From CAIYWZ01 sp964497925 (GTDB lineage: Bacteria > Pseudomonadota > Alphaproteobacteria > CAIYWZ01), in contig CAZCFE010000013.1 of assembly GCA_964497925.1 (NCBI GenBank), forward strand, positions 1 through 35,630: a stretch of 35,630 bases of DNA, written 5' to 3'. The translations under genes were made by a program, and so were the position numbers. How positions within the stretch are numbered: position 1 is the stretch's first letter; the number at the start of each line of letters is the position of its first letter. The notes under the pieces were generated by a model. That model was not told the origin of the DNA. It was given only the letters and a program-made list of their open reading frames with translations, and searched no databases. Below, piece after piece: positions 1-8,139 of this stretch.

Positions 1-42
1 ATCCTCGTTTTATTCTTATTCTATCATACTTTATTAAATTTC

Positions 43-1272
43 TCAACAGAGCCTATAAATATTAAACAATACTTTTTGTTCGCTGCAAAACCTTGAATAA
101 ATATCATTATCAAAAGCCTTGGTGACTTCTTTTATGAAATCTTGAGTTCTTTTAAAATCATCTTGAAATATCGCTATGGCGTGCCTGGAATTTTTAGCAT
201 CCAATCTCTCAAGGTTATCTTGAATTTTTTTAAAAATATCGAATAAATATCCTCCATAAATGAAAATATTTGGTGTTGATGAGGCTTCATCGGCGTTACC
301 AAAGTTGATATACTGATTAATTGCATTTGGATTGCGTAAGATCGTGTTGAATAAATTTAATTGACCTCTTGTGGTTGAAAGCAATTCTTCCATTCTGTTT
401 AACAAATCTTTGATACGTTTGTTGTTCATGGTGGTGGGCTCAGTTTCCTGAAGTTCTTTCAAAATTTCATAGAATCTCCCGCCAGAAGATATTACAATAG
501 GGGGAACTCCTTCTTTGAACGAAAAATCAACAATAATGGGGATTTGTCTAAGCATTTTATTTGTGGCAAGAATTGTCCCTGAAAAACGTGAATTATTTCC
601 TAGGAAATCTTGCTCTGTTTCATTTAATTCTCTAATATTCCAAAAAATATCCAAATATTCATTTAGTTCTTTAAGAAAATCAGGTGATTCGCGGGTGTAT
701 ATTCCAAGTTTAAATTCAGACTGTGGTATTGATGATATTTGCGAGATTGTGGCAAGAGCTGAGGTTGTTACAAGCCTTGACTCCGCGCCGCTTTCAAAAA
801 TCTTGTAATCATGAGAGATGATAACGTCACCTCCTCTTACCAATGCTCCCATGGAAAGATTTTTTTGATCCTTTGCATCTTGGGGCGCCGCAAACTCACT
901 TATTCCTTCAAATATTTGGGGATGAGGTAAGACGTTAGAGAATGTTTGCATGATAATTTCAGGCGTCAGCTGTGACCTTGAAAGTGCGGATGAAAAACGA
1001 AATAACCCAAACGGATTTGGGAGCTTTCGAGAAAAGATCATGAAATTGAGTAAGATATCTGGATTGAATATCTCACGTTTGACAGCTCGTATTTTTTTAA
1101 CCTCTTTTGAAGGGGATCTATATACATCATGCACATAAGCAGAAAAAGCTGTATCAAGAATACCTTTCATTTCTGTTTCAATGGGTGGAAATTCATGATC
1201 GCTTGCGCAAAACAGCGCAGAATAATTAAAAATAAAGCATAGAAATGCCGTTATTATTGTTTTTTTTCTCAT
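43..1272 (-). CDS. Secreted protein of unknown function (409 aa)
   Basis: I do not recognise this family. The frame stays open further upstream, to 1395. I place the start at the ATG ending at 1272 because it follows an AAGGA ribosome site and opens a clear signal peptide: MRKK, then a hydrophobic run ending near ALFCAS, residues 1-22. The mature protein (about 387 aa) has no membrane segment. It looks mixed alpha/beta, with a charged helical C-terminal part rich in Leu, Glu and Lys at about residues 275-390. It is transcribed in the same direction as the next two exported proteins to its right. The upstream extension (VEFLLKLVYKSLKFV) is hydrophobic but has no ribosome site. An export role is well supported by the N-terminus. 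The function is unknown. Confidence 0.75.
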   Translation of the reverse strand: MRKKTIITAFLCFIFNYSALFCASDHEFPPIETEMKGILDTAFSAYVHDVYRSPSKEVKKIRAVKREIFNPDILLNFMIFSRKLPNPFGLFRFSSALSRSQLTPEIIMQTFSNVLPHPQIFEGISEFAAPQDAKDQKNLSMGALVRGGDVIISHDYKIFESGAESRLVTTSALATISQISSIPQSEFKLGIYTRESPDFLKELNEYLDIFWNIRELNETEQDFLGNNSRFSGTILATNKMLRQIPIIVDFSFKEGVPPIVISSGGRFYEILKELQETEPTTMNNKRIKDLLNRMEELLSTTRGQLNLFNTILRNPNAINQYINFGNADEASSTPNIFIYGGYLFDIFKKIQDNLERLDAKNSRHAIAIFQDDFKRTQDFIKEVTKAFDNDIYSRFCSEQKVLFNIYRLC

Positions 1273-1422
1273 TTCACGGTTCCTTAAATGTAATGAATTA
1301 TTAACAAATTTTAAGGATTTATAAACCAATTTTAATAAAAATTCAACATATTTATTCAAGAGGGAGAAAATAAGATACGTGCACAGATTTATCAAATATC
1401 AATGCACGTATAAAAAAACAGG

Positions 1423-1971
1423 TTAATTTGTTGGAAGTGGGTTTTGAAAAAACTCAAGAGCTCTTCTTGACTCATTGTAATTGTTTGAGGACGCATAGTC
1501 GATCAGTCTTGGAATTAAATCATGATTATTGTCTATTTTTTCAAGTAAAATTTTTAAAATCTGCACACGCTGTGTTGCAAGGTGAAAGGGGGTCAATCCG
1601 TCTTCATCCTCCACAAAAATTGATTCAGGGTCTTTTTCAATAAGAAGGCGAACACTATCTTCATTATAATGGGCACACGCATGGTGTAGTGGAATTTTCC
1701 CTTGATTGTCAGCTGCTCTTAAATGAGTGGTATCTGGCAAAAGATACTCAATTAGAGCCTTGTTCCCATGAGTGCAAGCAATATGCAAAAAAGATTGACC
1801 CCAACGATTCAAATCTGTTCGACGTGAAGGGTGTTGCTCTAAAAGTGCTATAAAGCTCTCAGCAGGTTGAATGAAACACTCCCAGTGAAGGTTGAGATCA
1901 CCGCTGCTGGCTGATAAGTTTTTGGATAAGCAAATGCATAAAGCAAAAAGAAAAGGTTTAAATTTGGTCAT
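1423..1971 (-). CDS. Secreted ankyrin-repeat protein (182 aa)
   Basis: This is a small protein with a signal peptide (about residues 1-22, MTKFKPFLFALCICLSKN) followed by three ankyrin repeats at about residues 54-86, 87-120 and 123-149. The repeats show the expected cores: GQSFLHIACTHGN, GKIPLHHACAHYN and GLTPFHLATQ. Ankyrin repeats bind other proteins. In intracellular alphaproteobacteria they are common in exported proteins aimed at the host, but a periplasmic adaptor role is equally possible here. The start follows AAGGAAG at a good distance. It lies 150 bp downstream of no other minus-strand gene, so it probably has its own promoter. A weak TTGCAT/TATAAG pair with 18-bp spacing sits near 2008-2037. 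The fold is secure; the partner and final location are inferred. Confidence 0.85.
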   Translation of the reverse strand: MTKFKPFLFALCICLSKNLSASSGDLNLHWECFIQPAESFIALLEQHPSRRTDLNRWGQSFLHIACTHGNKALIEYLLPDTTHLRAADNQGKIPLHHACAHYNEDSVRLLIEKDPESIFVEDEDGLTPFHLATQRVQILKILLEKIDNNHDLIPRLIDYASSNNYNESRRALEFFQNPLPTN

Positions 1972-2074
1972 ACTGTGGTTACTTCCTTGTTATTATTTTT
2001 TTTGCTCTTATATCGCTTAAGGCTTAAAAAATGCAAGGTATAATTTCGAGTTCGTTAACCTTTTCGTTAAAACT

Positions 2075-2090
2075 GTTGCAAAAAAGCAAC
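2075..2090. repeat. Short inverted repeat after the small secreted gene
   Basis: GTTGC and GCAAC arms (5 bp) enclose a six-base A/T loop, directly beyond the end of the broken gene at 2096. There is no good T tract on the minus strand, so it is at best a weak terminator. Confidence 0.25.
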
Positions 2091-2095
2091 AAACT

Positions 2096-2313
2096 TTAGA
2101 GTCCTGCACCGTAGACTTCACTTGAATCCAAAACATTTAAAGTTATAACCACTGGTGCCGGGGTTTTTAAGGCTTCTGGCGCAGGAACAGAGACTTGAAG
2201 CTTTCCAGCCTAGGCATCTCTTTCTCGCCTTCTGATGGCGTTATATCTGTGCAAATAGCCACTTGCGATTTAAAAAATGATGCAAATAAAAACAATACCA
2301 ATAAATTCGTCAT
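2096..2313 (-). pseudogene. Small secreted protein gene interrupted by a frameshift
   Basis: An ATG at 2313-2311 follows a near-perfect AGGAGG ribosome site. It opens a signal-peptide-like run (MTNLLVLFLFASFF...VAIC) and continues to a stop at 2167, giving 48 aa. The last part of that frame (from about 2205) looks arbitrary. The +1 frame over the same bases, however, reads as ordinary protein (LQVSVPAPEALKTPAPVV, then ITLNVLDSSEVYGAGL) to a stop at 2096. A one-base shift near 2205-2220 would join both parts into about 70 aa. A TAG (2211-2209) just before the second part in its own frame shows that it cannot be translated as it stands. It is either a recent pseudogene, a sequencing error, or a real 48-aa peptide. 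The strong ribosome site argues that it was translated until recently. Confidence 0.5.
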
Positions 2314-2407
2314 GATGACCTCCTATGATTGTATACTTGCCCTCAAGTTTACCTTTTTAAAAAGATAATGCAATTGTTTTATTTAGCCAAAAACAAGGAA
2401 AGAGGGG

Positions 2408-4081
2408 TTAAATTTTAACCCCAACTCCAAATGAAAAGCTGCTTGAAGGGATTTGTTCATGAATATTGATGCCATATGCTGCGTAAAGATTTGTATGCGC
2501 ATCAAGGGCTGCTTTCATATGTACATCTAAATTAAGCCTGTCTTGAACAATGTTATAATTTTGAGAATCAATCGTAACTTCTTTGTTGTTAAGACCATGT
2601 GTATATTCAAGGCTCAAAGCTGTTTCCATAGGAACTCCTTTAATAGAAAAAGTTGATATTCCTTCAATTCCAGGCGTTAGCGCGAATGCGTTTGATGTTT
2701 TAAATGATACAATGCCAGCTCCATCTTGATCACTCAAAGAATACACCGAGTTTAAATCACGCATATAATCAAAAGAAATCTTTGGTGAAATTGTCATACC
2801 AGAGTGGGAAAATGGTTTGTGAAGAGCAATATTTGCATAAGCAGAACCAGAATTTTCTTTTAAGCTTTTTTCAAGATAAAACCCAGCTTGCCCTGAAAAA
2901 ATAACCCCATTGAAAGAAAGATCTTTGTAAAGATGTGCATTTTTAGATGATTCATCAAAGCTTGCGTACGCTTGAAACAAAGAATCTTTATTTTTTCTTG
3001 AAATTCCAAAACCATTGCCAGAATCATGAACATTCATATCAAAGTTTGAACCAAAAGAAAGTGTTTGAATGTTGACATTGAATGTGTGATGGTTGAAGTG
3101 ATGTTTTCTTGATCCATCTGCCACCAAATTAAGAGCATGTTGATGGTGACGACCCAAATATGGGGAAGATTTCCCTGAAATATCTTTTACCACCTTCATA
3201 ATCAAATATTCCCAAGCCCCATTGGTTTCTTTTATAAGCTCAATACTGCCGTTTTCTGCAGCTTCAACTCCTGGTATGCTTGTGCTACTGAATCTATACT
3301 CAACAAGAAACTTATCTGTTGAGACGTCAACTTTTTTTGCTTTAACAAGAGCATGTGTGCTTCCGGCTTTAATAACGGCTTTATTAAGTTTTTCAAAGTT
3401 GATGATTGTGGTTTTATCAAGGCTGAATTGAACAGTTTCTTGAGCATCTATAACGGGAGCTTTTGATTTATAATCTCCAGAAATATTGTCTGTTAAAACG
3501 ACATTGAATTCTGTTCCTCCAACCCCAAAAGTACCATCTGACTTAATGTCGCTTCCATCAAAAACAGCGCTTCCAACTTTTAAAGACTTTGTTCCAACAT
3601 TGACAACACGCATACCATTTGTAGGATTACGATGTTTTGTTAAAAGTGAATGCCCTGTGCTTTCAAATTTTCCTTCGATGGTGGTATTATAATCAGTGTT
3701 AATGATAACGGCCCCACTGTGGTTTATAAAATCCCCCTTGATTGTAGCGTTTCCTAAAATAGATGTTCCGTTTTCAACTAAAAAATTCTGAAGAAAAATG
3801 CCTGAATCAATATAAAATCTCTTATCTGTTCCTTTGACTGTATTGATATAAGAAATTGTTTCTAAATCACTTCTTTTGGCATTAAACTCATCTGCGTTTT
3901 TTGTGCTTAACTTTACAGTTTCATCCTTAAATTCAATTGTTTGGCCCTTTAACTTGGCGTCTATATCTATATTTTGAGGTATCAAGGTTGGCGAACTATT
4001 TGAAGAGGGTCCTCCAGAGCCTCCCCCGCAATTTGCAAGCACGCCGCATAAGATACTCACCAAAACCAAACTTTTTGTCAT
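2408..4081 (-). CDS. Autotransporter-like outer-membrane protein with lipoprotein-type N-terminus (557 aa)
   Basis: The N-terminus MTKSLVLVSILCGVLANC is a lipoprotein-style signal, with Cys18 followed by the flexible stretch GGGSGGPSSNSS. The -1 residue Asn is unusual for signal peptidase II. Residues about 40-330 look like a beta-helix or extended passenger, with many short Val/Ile/Thr strands and lines such as NATIKGDFINHSGAVIINTD. Residues about 345-557 alternate polar and hydrophobic residues in strand-sized blocks (SGQAGFYLEKSLKE, ISPKISFDYMRDL, TALSLEYTHGLN, LYAAYGINIHE) and end FSFGVGVKI, as in autotransporter beta-barrels. The usual terminal aromatic residue is replaced by Ile. The likely place is the outer membrane, with the passenger exposed or periplasmic. 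The ribosome site AAAGGA lies 11 bases before the ATG. The barrel call rests on pattern, not on a database match. Confidence 0.65.
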   Translation of the reverse strand: MTKSLVLVSILCGVLANCGGGSGGPSSNSSPTLIPQNIDIDAKLKGQTIEFKDETVKLSTKNADEFNAKRSDLETISYINTVKGTDKRFYIDSGIFLQNFLVENGTSILGNATIKGDFINHSGAVIINTDYNTTIEGKFESTGHSLLTKHRNPTNGMRVVNVGTKSLKVGSAVFDGSDIKSDGTFGVGGTEFNVVLTDNISGDYKSKAPVIDAQETVQFSLDKTTIINFEKLNKAVIKAGSTHALVKAKKVDVSTDKFLVEYRFSSTSIPGVEAAENGSIELIKETNGAWEYLIMKVVKDISGKSSPYLGRHHQHALNLVADGSRKHHFNHHTFNVNIQTLSFGSNFDMNVHDSGNGFGISRKNKDSLFQAYASFDESSKNAHLYKDLSFNGVIFSGQAGFYLEKSLKENSGSAYANIALHKPFSHSGMTISPKISFDYMRDLNSVYSLSDQDGAGIVSFKTSNAFALTPGIEGISTFSIKGVPMETALSLEYTHGLNNKEVTIDSQNYNIVQDRLNLDVHMKAALDAHTNLYAAYGINIHEQIPSSSFSFGVGVKI

Positions 4082-4118
4082 TTCTCAAAATCCTTTAAAA
4101 ATTACTGTTTAACTAATA

Positions 4119-4147
4119 TTGACTATAGGTCAAGGGTTTATTAAAAT
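4119..4147 (+). promoter_or_regulatory. Promoter candidate with dyad for the two-repeat secreted protein
   Basis: TTGACT (4119-4124) and TAAAAT (4142-4147) are 17 bases apart. The -35 lies inside an inverted repeat, TTGAC (4119-4123) and GTCAA (4129-4133), which could be an operator. Confidence 0.4.
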
Positions 4148-4178
4148 TCAAGCAAATAGTTTCTAGCTTTAGATATGC

Positions 4179-4207
4179 TTGAACTTTTGATAAAAAAGCG
4201 TTATATA
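4179..4207 (+). promoter_or_regulatory. Second promoter candidate, nearer to the gene at 4264
   Basis: TTGAAC (4179-4184) and TATATA (4202-4207) are spaced by 17 bases, about 57 bases before the ATG. This is an alternative to the promoter at 4119-4147. Confidence 0.35.
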
Positions 4208-4263
4208 AACATAAATAATTCAATAATAATTCTAAAAAACATAAAATGAGGAATCTTTACAAT

Positions 4264-5118
4264 ATGAAAAAATACACTTTAAAATCTTTGGCTTTAGGGG
4301 CTATACTTTCATCAAATTATGCATATGCAAGCTCAGTAAGCTTTCCTGGTATGTACAACGACCCTTATGGAAATGAGTTGAAAATTTCAACAAATCATGA
4401 AGGGGATCCCGGTTCTTTTGGAACAATTGTTGCGGATGAGGACAATATCGTTATTCAAGTCAATCAGTTTGGAAGAATATATGTAGAAAATGGCATGTCG
4501 GCTATTGATCAAACAACAGATACAAATACCTGTTATCTCAGAAATATAAGATGTCTAGAGGCATCGGATGACTCTATAATGCTTGGCCGCGCTGATGTTG
4601 ACTCTTTCGTCCGTTCTCTGGTCACAGTTGAAGGACGAGATATTTGTTTTAATGTCAGTATAGATATTGCTCTTGCTCAATTCACGCAATCATTTAAAAT
4701 CCAAAATGGATTAATGGCATTAAAAGTTCCTTTTTCTGGCGCGTATATTGACCAACTTGGCAATTTATTAATTACAAAAGAAGTGGATTTGGCTTTAGAG
4801 GCCTCACAGTTATTTGGAGCGGTTTCGCACAACAATGGTGATATATTTTTTGAATTTGGAAATCCTGGAAAAATGATTTGGATGGAAAAAAGAAAGAGTG
4901 ACGATTTTTATAATATGAGAAATGTGAGCCTTCTTGAGTCATCTGAAGGGAGTATGAGGCTACAGGTCAGTGATCTTGCTCTTTTATCAGGAACCGATTA
5001 TGGGCTTCCTGTGGAAATTACACAAGATGGGAACGATCTGCTTGTTGAAGTTGTTTTGGCTGCATATAATCAGACATTTAGAGTTCGGCATGGAAAAGTA
5101 TTATTAGGTCTTAAATAA
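4264..5118 (+). CDS. Secreted protein built of two tandem homologous domains (284 aa)
   Basis: The frame is open from 4246, but the ATG at 4264 is preferred. It follows GAGGA (4248-4252, spacing rather long at 11) and begins a signal peptide (MKKYTLKSLALGAIL to YAYAS, residues 1-23). The mature protein is an internal duplication of about 125 residues. FPGMYNDPYGNELKIS in the first half matches FSGAYIDQLGNLLITK in the second. NIRCLEASDDSIML matches NVSLLESSEGSMRL. FTQSFKIQNGLMALK matches YNQTFRVRHGKVLLGLK. Each unit is rich in short beta strands. I recognise no named family. It diverges from the autotransporter-like gene and is followed by a strong terminator, so it is a single-gene unit. The second repeat has lost the Cys residues found in the first. 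Confidence 0.8.
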   Translation: MKKYTLKSLALGAILSSNYAYASSVSFPGMYNDPYGNELKISTNHEGDPGSFGTIVADEDNIVIQVNQFGRIYVENGMSAIDQTTDTNTCYLRNIRCLEASDDSIMLGRADVDSFVRSLVTVEGRDICFNVSIDIALAQFTQSFKIQNGLMALKVPFSGAYIDQLGNLLITKEVDLALEASQLFGAVSHNNGDIFFEFGNPGKMIWMEKRKSDDFYNMRNVSLLESSEGSMRLQVSDLALLSGTDYGLPVEITQDGNDLLVEVVLAAYNQTFRVRHGKVLLGLK

Positions 5119-5149
5119 ATCAAAGATTTAGAGCTTAAGGCAAGAAGGG

Positions 5150-5175
5150 GAGAGATGCTTTCTCTCTTTTTTTCT
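5150..5175 (+). terminator. Rho-independent terminator after the two-repeat protein
   Basis: Stem GAGAGA (5150-5155) and TCTCTC (5161-5166) with a five-base loop, followed by a run of T. It ends the transcript from 4264-5118. Confidence 0.7.
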
Positions 5176-5191
5176 TTTCGGTCAAAAAAAC

Positions 5192-5220
5192 TTGACACTT
5201 CTTTTGAAAAAATATACTAT
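5192..5220 (+). promoter_or_regulatory. Sigma-70 promoter for the 482-aa protein / lipoprotein pair
   Basis: A full TTGACA lies at 5192-5197. The -10 is either TATACT (5213-5218, spacing 15) or TACTAT (5215-5220, spacing 17). It lies between the upstream terminator and the gene at 5266. Confidence 0.6.
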
Positions 5221-5265
5221 TAATTTAGTGGTAATTAATTTTAAAAAAAAGAGTAACGTAACGTG

Positions 5266-6714
5266 ATGTCTATTGGAAAAATAAAAGGGTATTTCTTAAC
5301 AGGGTTTTTGTTTTTTGTTCAGGGTATTCCAACCTATGGAACATCAGCTCAATCTGATATTTTACAGGTAGAAGATACTGTCCGTGTAGAACAAGTAGAC
5401 GTAAAATGCAGTGTGTTTAATGGAATGGCTTTATTGACCCCTGAGCTTTCTGATGTTGCGGTTGATATGGGAAGTGGGAAAATTTCCTTTCAAGTGCGTC
5501 ATCCCATAACAAGATTTTATACAAGTTACGATTCCAAGAAGCATTCAGAGTTTAATGCTCTTATCCAGAGTTATAAACACCAATTGCAAGAAGTTCTAGC
5601 GGGTGCCGGAAGATCTGAAAAAGATTCTGGTGTAAGTTATGATTTACAACGCATTGCTCCCTCAGTTGAAGATAAACAAGCTTTAATGGGCCGTATTTTA
5701 AGTTCTTTGACGCCATCCCCATTTGTCATTGCAACGGGCGCATGGAGAATTGCAGGAATTCAATCAAATCAAAATTTGAAAGTATTAACTGCCCAAGAGG
5801 AAATAAAACTAACAGCGCTTTCTTTGCAACTTAAAAGTCTTAAAACCGATTTAACGCTAACAGGCGCTGCCGGTATTGCTGCTGGAACAAAATCATTCAT
5901 AGCAGCTCAAGAAAAAATTGGAGATTTTACAAACACAAGACAAATAAGGCTCTTAGCGCAAGAAATCAAATCTTGTTTTTTTGAAGAGGAGTCGGCCGGA
6001 AATATTACCGTATTGGGTATTCTTTTTGATAATATCTCAAGATTGATCCAGTTTTCACAAAATCCCATACTTAAAGGTCGCAGAAATCAAACAAGTAAGC
6101 TTGATGTTACATCAAGTCTATTTCAGCATCCTTTTGCAGCCCCTGTTCATTTGCATTCAGGAACATCAAGTACTATTTGCGCGGCAAAATTGCCACAAAG
6201 TGAAATGGACTCTCGTATAGGTGTGTTGGATATTGATAATCTGATTCCTTATGTGCAAGATCACGAGCAAGCAAGCATTGCTTCTGAAGTTGTGATTGAT
6301 GCCTTACGTGAGGCTGGAAAATTAGAAGGAGATGGGAAATATGCAAAGCTTTTGAGCACGTTGTCTCAGAGCGAAAAGCTTATTTATCGTAATTTTATGA
6401 TGATGATGACAACAGTTCTAACAGGGGTGCATAATGATCTTGATTTTCGTGGGACGGATTTGGAGTTGATTGTTCAACATAAACAACATTTACGTAATGT
6501 TTTAGATGATTTGTTATATCCATATAATCTTAGAAACTTAAATAAAATTCCAGAAAATTTAGAGCTTCAATTTGACACAGTGATTTCTTGTATTGAAAAG
6601 CATGATCTCTCAATTCAAATTTTACGTTCGTTTTCTTTTGAGCCTGAACATGTTCAAGGAGTCTTAAGAAAAATTCAAAATAATCAACAAGAATTCAAGC
6701 AAGGACCAAAATAA
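5266..6714 (+). CDS. Exported protein of unknown function (482 aa), coupled to a lipoprotein gene
   Basis: The frame allows GTG at 5263 or ATG at 5266, and I take the ATG. No strong ribosome site is visible, only AGAG about 12 bases upstream. The N-terminus MSIGKIKGYFLTGFLFFVQG is a signal peptide or signal anchor ending near TYGTSA (about residue 29). The remainder is soluble-looking, with beta-rich N-terminal (about 30-110) and helical C-terminal (about 320-470) parts. I recognise no family. Its TAA is followed immediately by the ATG of the next gene, so the two are translated together. The partner resembles a penicillin-binding-protein activator, which suggests a periplasmic, cell-wall-related job. 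That is inference from position only. Confidence 0.75.
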   Translation: MSIGKIKGYFLTGFLFFVQGIPTYGTSAQSDILQVEDTVRVEQVDVKCSVFNGMALLTPELSDVAVDMGSGKISFQVRHPITRFYTSYDSKKHSEFNALIQSYKHQLQEVLAGAGRSEKDSGVSYDLQRIAPSVEDKQALMGRILSSLTPSPFVIATGAWRIAGIQSNQNLKVLTAQEEIKLTALSLQLKSLKTDLTLTGAAGIAAGTKSFIAAQEKIGDFTNTRQIRLLAQEIKSCFFEEESAGNITVLGILFDNISRLIQFSQNPILKGRRNQTSKLDVTSSLFQHPFAAPVHLHSGTSSTICAAKLPQSEMDSRIGVLDIDNLIPYVQDHEQASIASEVVIDALREAGKLEGDGKYAKLLSTLSQSEKLIYRNFMMMMTTVLTGVHNDLDFRGTDLELIVQHKQHLRNVLDDLLYPYNLRNLNKIPENLELQFDTVISCIEKHDLSIQILRSFSFEPEHVQGVLRKIQNNQQEFKQGPK

Positions 6715-7830
6715 ATGAAATTTTTAAAGCTTTTTTTAAGCACAATATTGTTTTTGCAAGGGTGTGATTCCCCAACAATTGTGGATCAAAAACAAGAACA
6801 AGAAACATTCCCTCAAGAAATAACCACGCCTGAAACAGACCGCGTTAAAGTTGGGCTTTTGTTGCCACTTTCAGGTGATCAAAGTGTGCTTGGAAATCAG
6901 CTTTTAAATGCTGCTCAGCTGGCCTTATTTTCGTTTCCTGATCATAAAATCGAGCTTCTTCCAAAAGACACAAGCGCAGATCCGGCCATAGCATTTGATC
7001 AAGGGACTGATCTTTTAAATAAAGGTGCACAGATCATATTGGGGCCTTTGTTTTCAAAGGAAATTGACGGACTTAAAGCGCCTGCAATGGCGGCAACAAC
7101 TCCCATTCTTTCATTTACCAACGATATTGAAAAAGCAGGGCAGGGGGTTTTTGTGTTTGGTTTTTCTCCTGATATTCAAACTCTTGGAATTCTTGGCTTT
7201 GCCATGAAAAAAGGTTATAAGCATTTTGCCGCTCTTTTACCATCAACACCTTTTGGGAAACGTATGGGAGAAATTGTTGTAAAATTTAGCAAAGATAATG
7301 AATTGCCAAAGCCAACAATCCTTTATGCAGAGCCTGGATCAAGAGCGTGGGAGTTTGAGCTTGAAAAATTAAAAACAATCAAAACGCAAGTTCTGTTTAT
7401 TCCTGAAGGCGGGGCACATATCTTAGAAATTGCAGCCTATATGAAAGAATCAGGGCTCTCTATGCGCTTATTGGGCTCTGGTCAATGGGATGACCCCATG
7501 ATCATAAACAGCCCTCATATGGAAGGCGCATGGTATCCAGGGAACAAAGGAAAACGAGACTGGTTTAACAAAGCCTATAAAGACACCTTTGGTGAAACTC
7601 CACAACGCTTAGCAAGCCTTGCTTTTGATATGGTGTCATTGGCAATCATTCTAAGTCAAGATCAAACCCAAAAACGCCCATTTACTTATAACACTTTGGT
7701 TCGCCAACAAGGATTCAAAGGCGTTGAAGGATTCTTTAAGATACAGCCTAATGGCAAAACCCAAAGACAGCTCTCAATTTTTCAAATCCAATCAAATGGC
7801 GCCAAAGAAATTGGGGTGGTTGAAGAATAA
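6715..7830 (+). CDS. Penicillin-binding-protein activator-like / type 1 periplasmic-binding lipoprotein (371 aa)
   Basis: The N-terminus MKFLKLFLSTILFLQGC is a textbook lipoprotein signal (lipobox LQGC, Cys17). Residues about 43-365 form a periplasmic-binding-protein type 1 fold of the LppC/LpoA and branched-chain amino-acid receptor kind. Visible markers are VKVGLLLPLSGDQSVLG, NAAQLALF, GAQIILGPLFSKEI and the YAEPGSR block. In proteobacteria, LpoA-type lipoproteins sit in the outer membrane and stimulate the peptidoglycan synthase PBP1A. Alphaproteobacterial members carry only this C-terminal domain, as here. The ribosome site AAGGAC lies in the end of the upstream gene and the ATG directly follows that gene's stop. 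An amino-acid receptor is the alternative, but no ABC permease genes are nearby and the protein is a lipoprotein, so the PBP-activator reading is favoured. Confidence 0.8.
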   Translation: MKFLKLFLSTILFLQGCDSPTIVDQKQEQETFPQEITTPETDRVKVGLLLPLSGDQSVLGNQLLNAAQLALFSFPDHKIELLPKDTSADPAIAFDQGTDLLNKGAQIILGPLFSKEIDGLKAPAMAATTPILSFTNDIEKAGQGVFVFGFSPDIQTLGILGFAMKKGYKHFAALLPSTPFGKRMGEIVVKFSKDNELPKPTILYAEPGSRAWEFELEKLKTIKTQVLFIPEGGAHILEIAAYMKESGLSMRLLGSGQWDDPMIINSPHMEGAWYPGNKGKRDWFNKAYKDTFGETPQRLASLAFDMVSLAIILSQDQTQKRPFTYNTLVRQQGFKGVEGFFKIQPNGKTQRQLSIFQIQSNGAKEIGVVEE

Positions 7831-7892
7831 GGCAATTTTTCACCAGCTCATCTTTTCTTTTCAAGGTTGACTTATGGAATTGGGAGATAATA

Positions 7893-7984
7893 TGGCGGAG
7901 GGAGAGGGATTCGAACCCTCGATACAGATTTCTCCGTATGACGGTTTAGCAAACCGTTGCCTTCAGCCGCTCGGCCACCCCTCC
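7893..7984 (-). tRNA. tRNA-Ser (anticodon GCT)
   Basis: On the minus strand the acceptor stem GGAGGGG pairs with TCCCTCC, and discriminator G and an encoded CCA (7893-7895) follow. The T arm GAGGG-TTCGAAT-CCCTC is perfect. The anticodon stem-loop has GCT at 7950-7948, which reads AGC and AGT codons. A long variable arm gives 92 nt in all, as expected for serine tRNA. It lies alone between two plus-strand genes. Confidence 0.97.
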
Positions 7985-8077
7985 GCAAAAGTTTTAAGAC
8001 TTCCTTTCTTGTTTACAAAATTTTGAAGTCCGTGTCAATTAATAATTTTCATTTGTATCAAGATAGTGTTTTTGATC

Positions 8078-8106
8078 TTGAAATAATACTTAAAAAGCCT
8101 TATATT
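8078..8106 (+). promoter_or_regulatory. Sigma-70 promoter for the 656-aa secreted protein
   Basis: TTGAAA (8078-8083), 17 bases, TATATT (8101-8106). Both boxes and the spacing are the same as in the promoter of the duplicated 531-aa gene. The start codon is at 8140. Confidence 0.6.
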
Positions 8107-8139
8107 TTTAAAATATATAATATAATAAAGGAGAAAGTC

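Noticed and set aside
1273..1395. Upstream extension of the 409-aa protein
   Set aside because: No ribosome site. The ATG at 1272 follows AAGGA and opens a proper signal peptide.
2075..2090. Firm terminator after the small secreted pseudogene
   Set aside because: Only a five-base stem and no T tract on the minus strand. Kept only as a weak inverted repeat.
7957..8139. Upstream extension of the 656-aa protein
   Set aside because: It overlaps the tRNA-Ser gene and has no ribosome site. The ATG at 8140 has both a ribosome site and a signal peptide.
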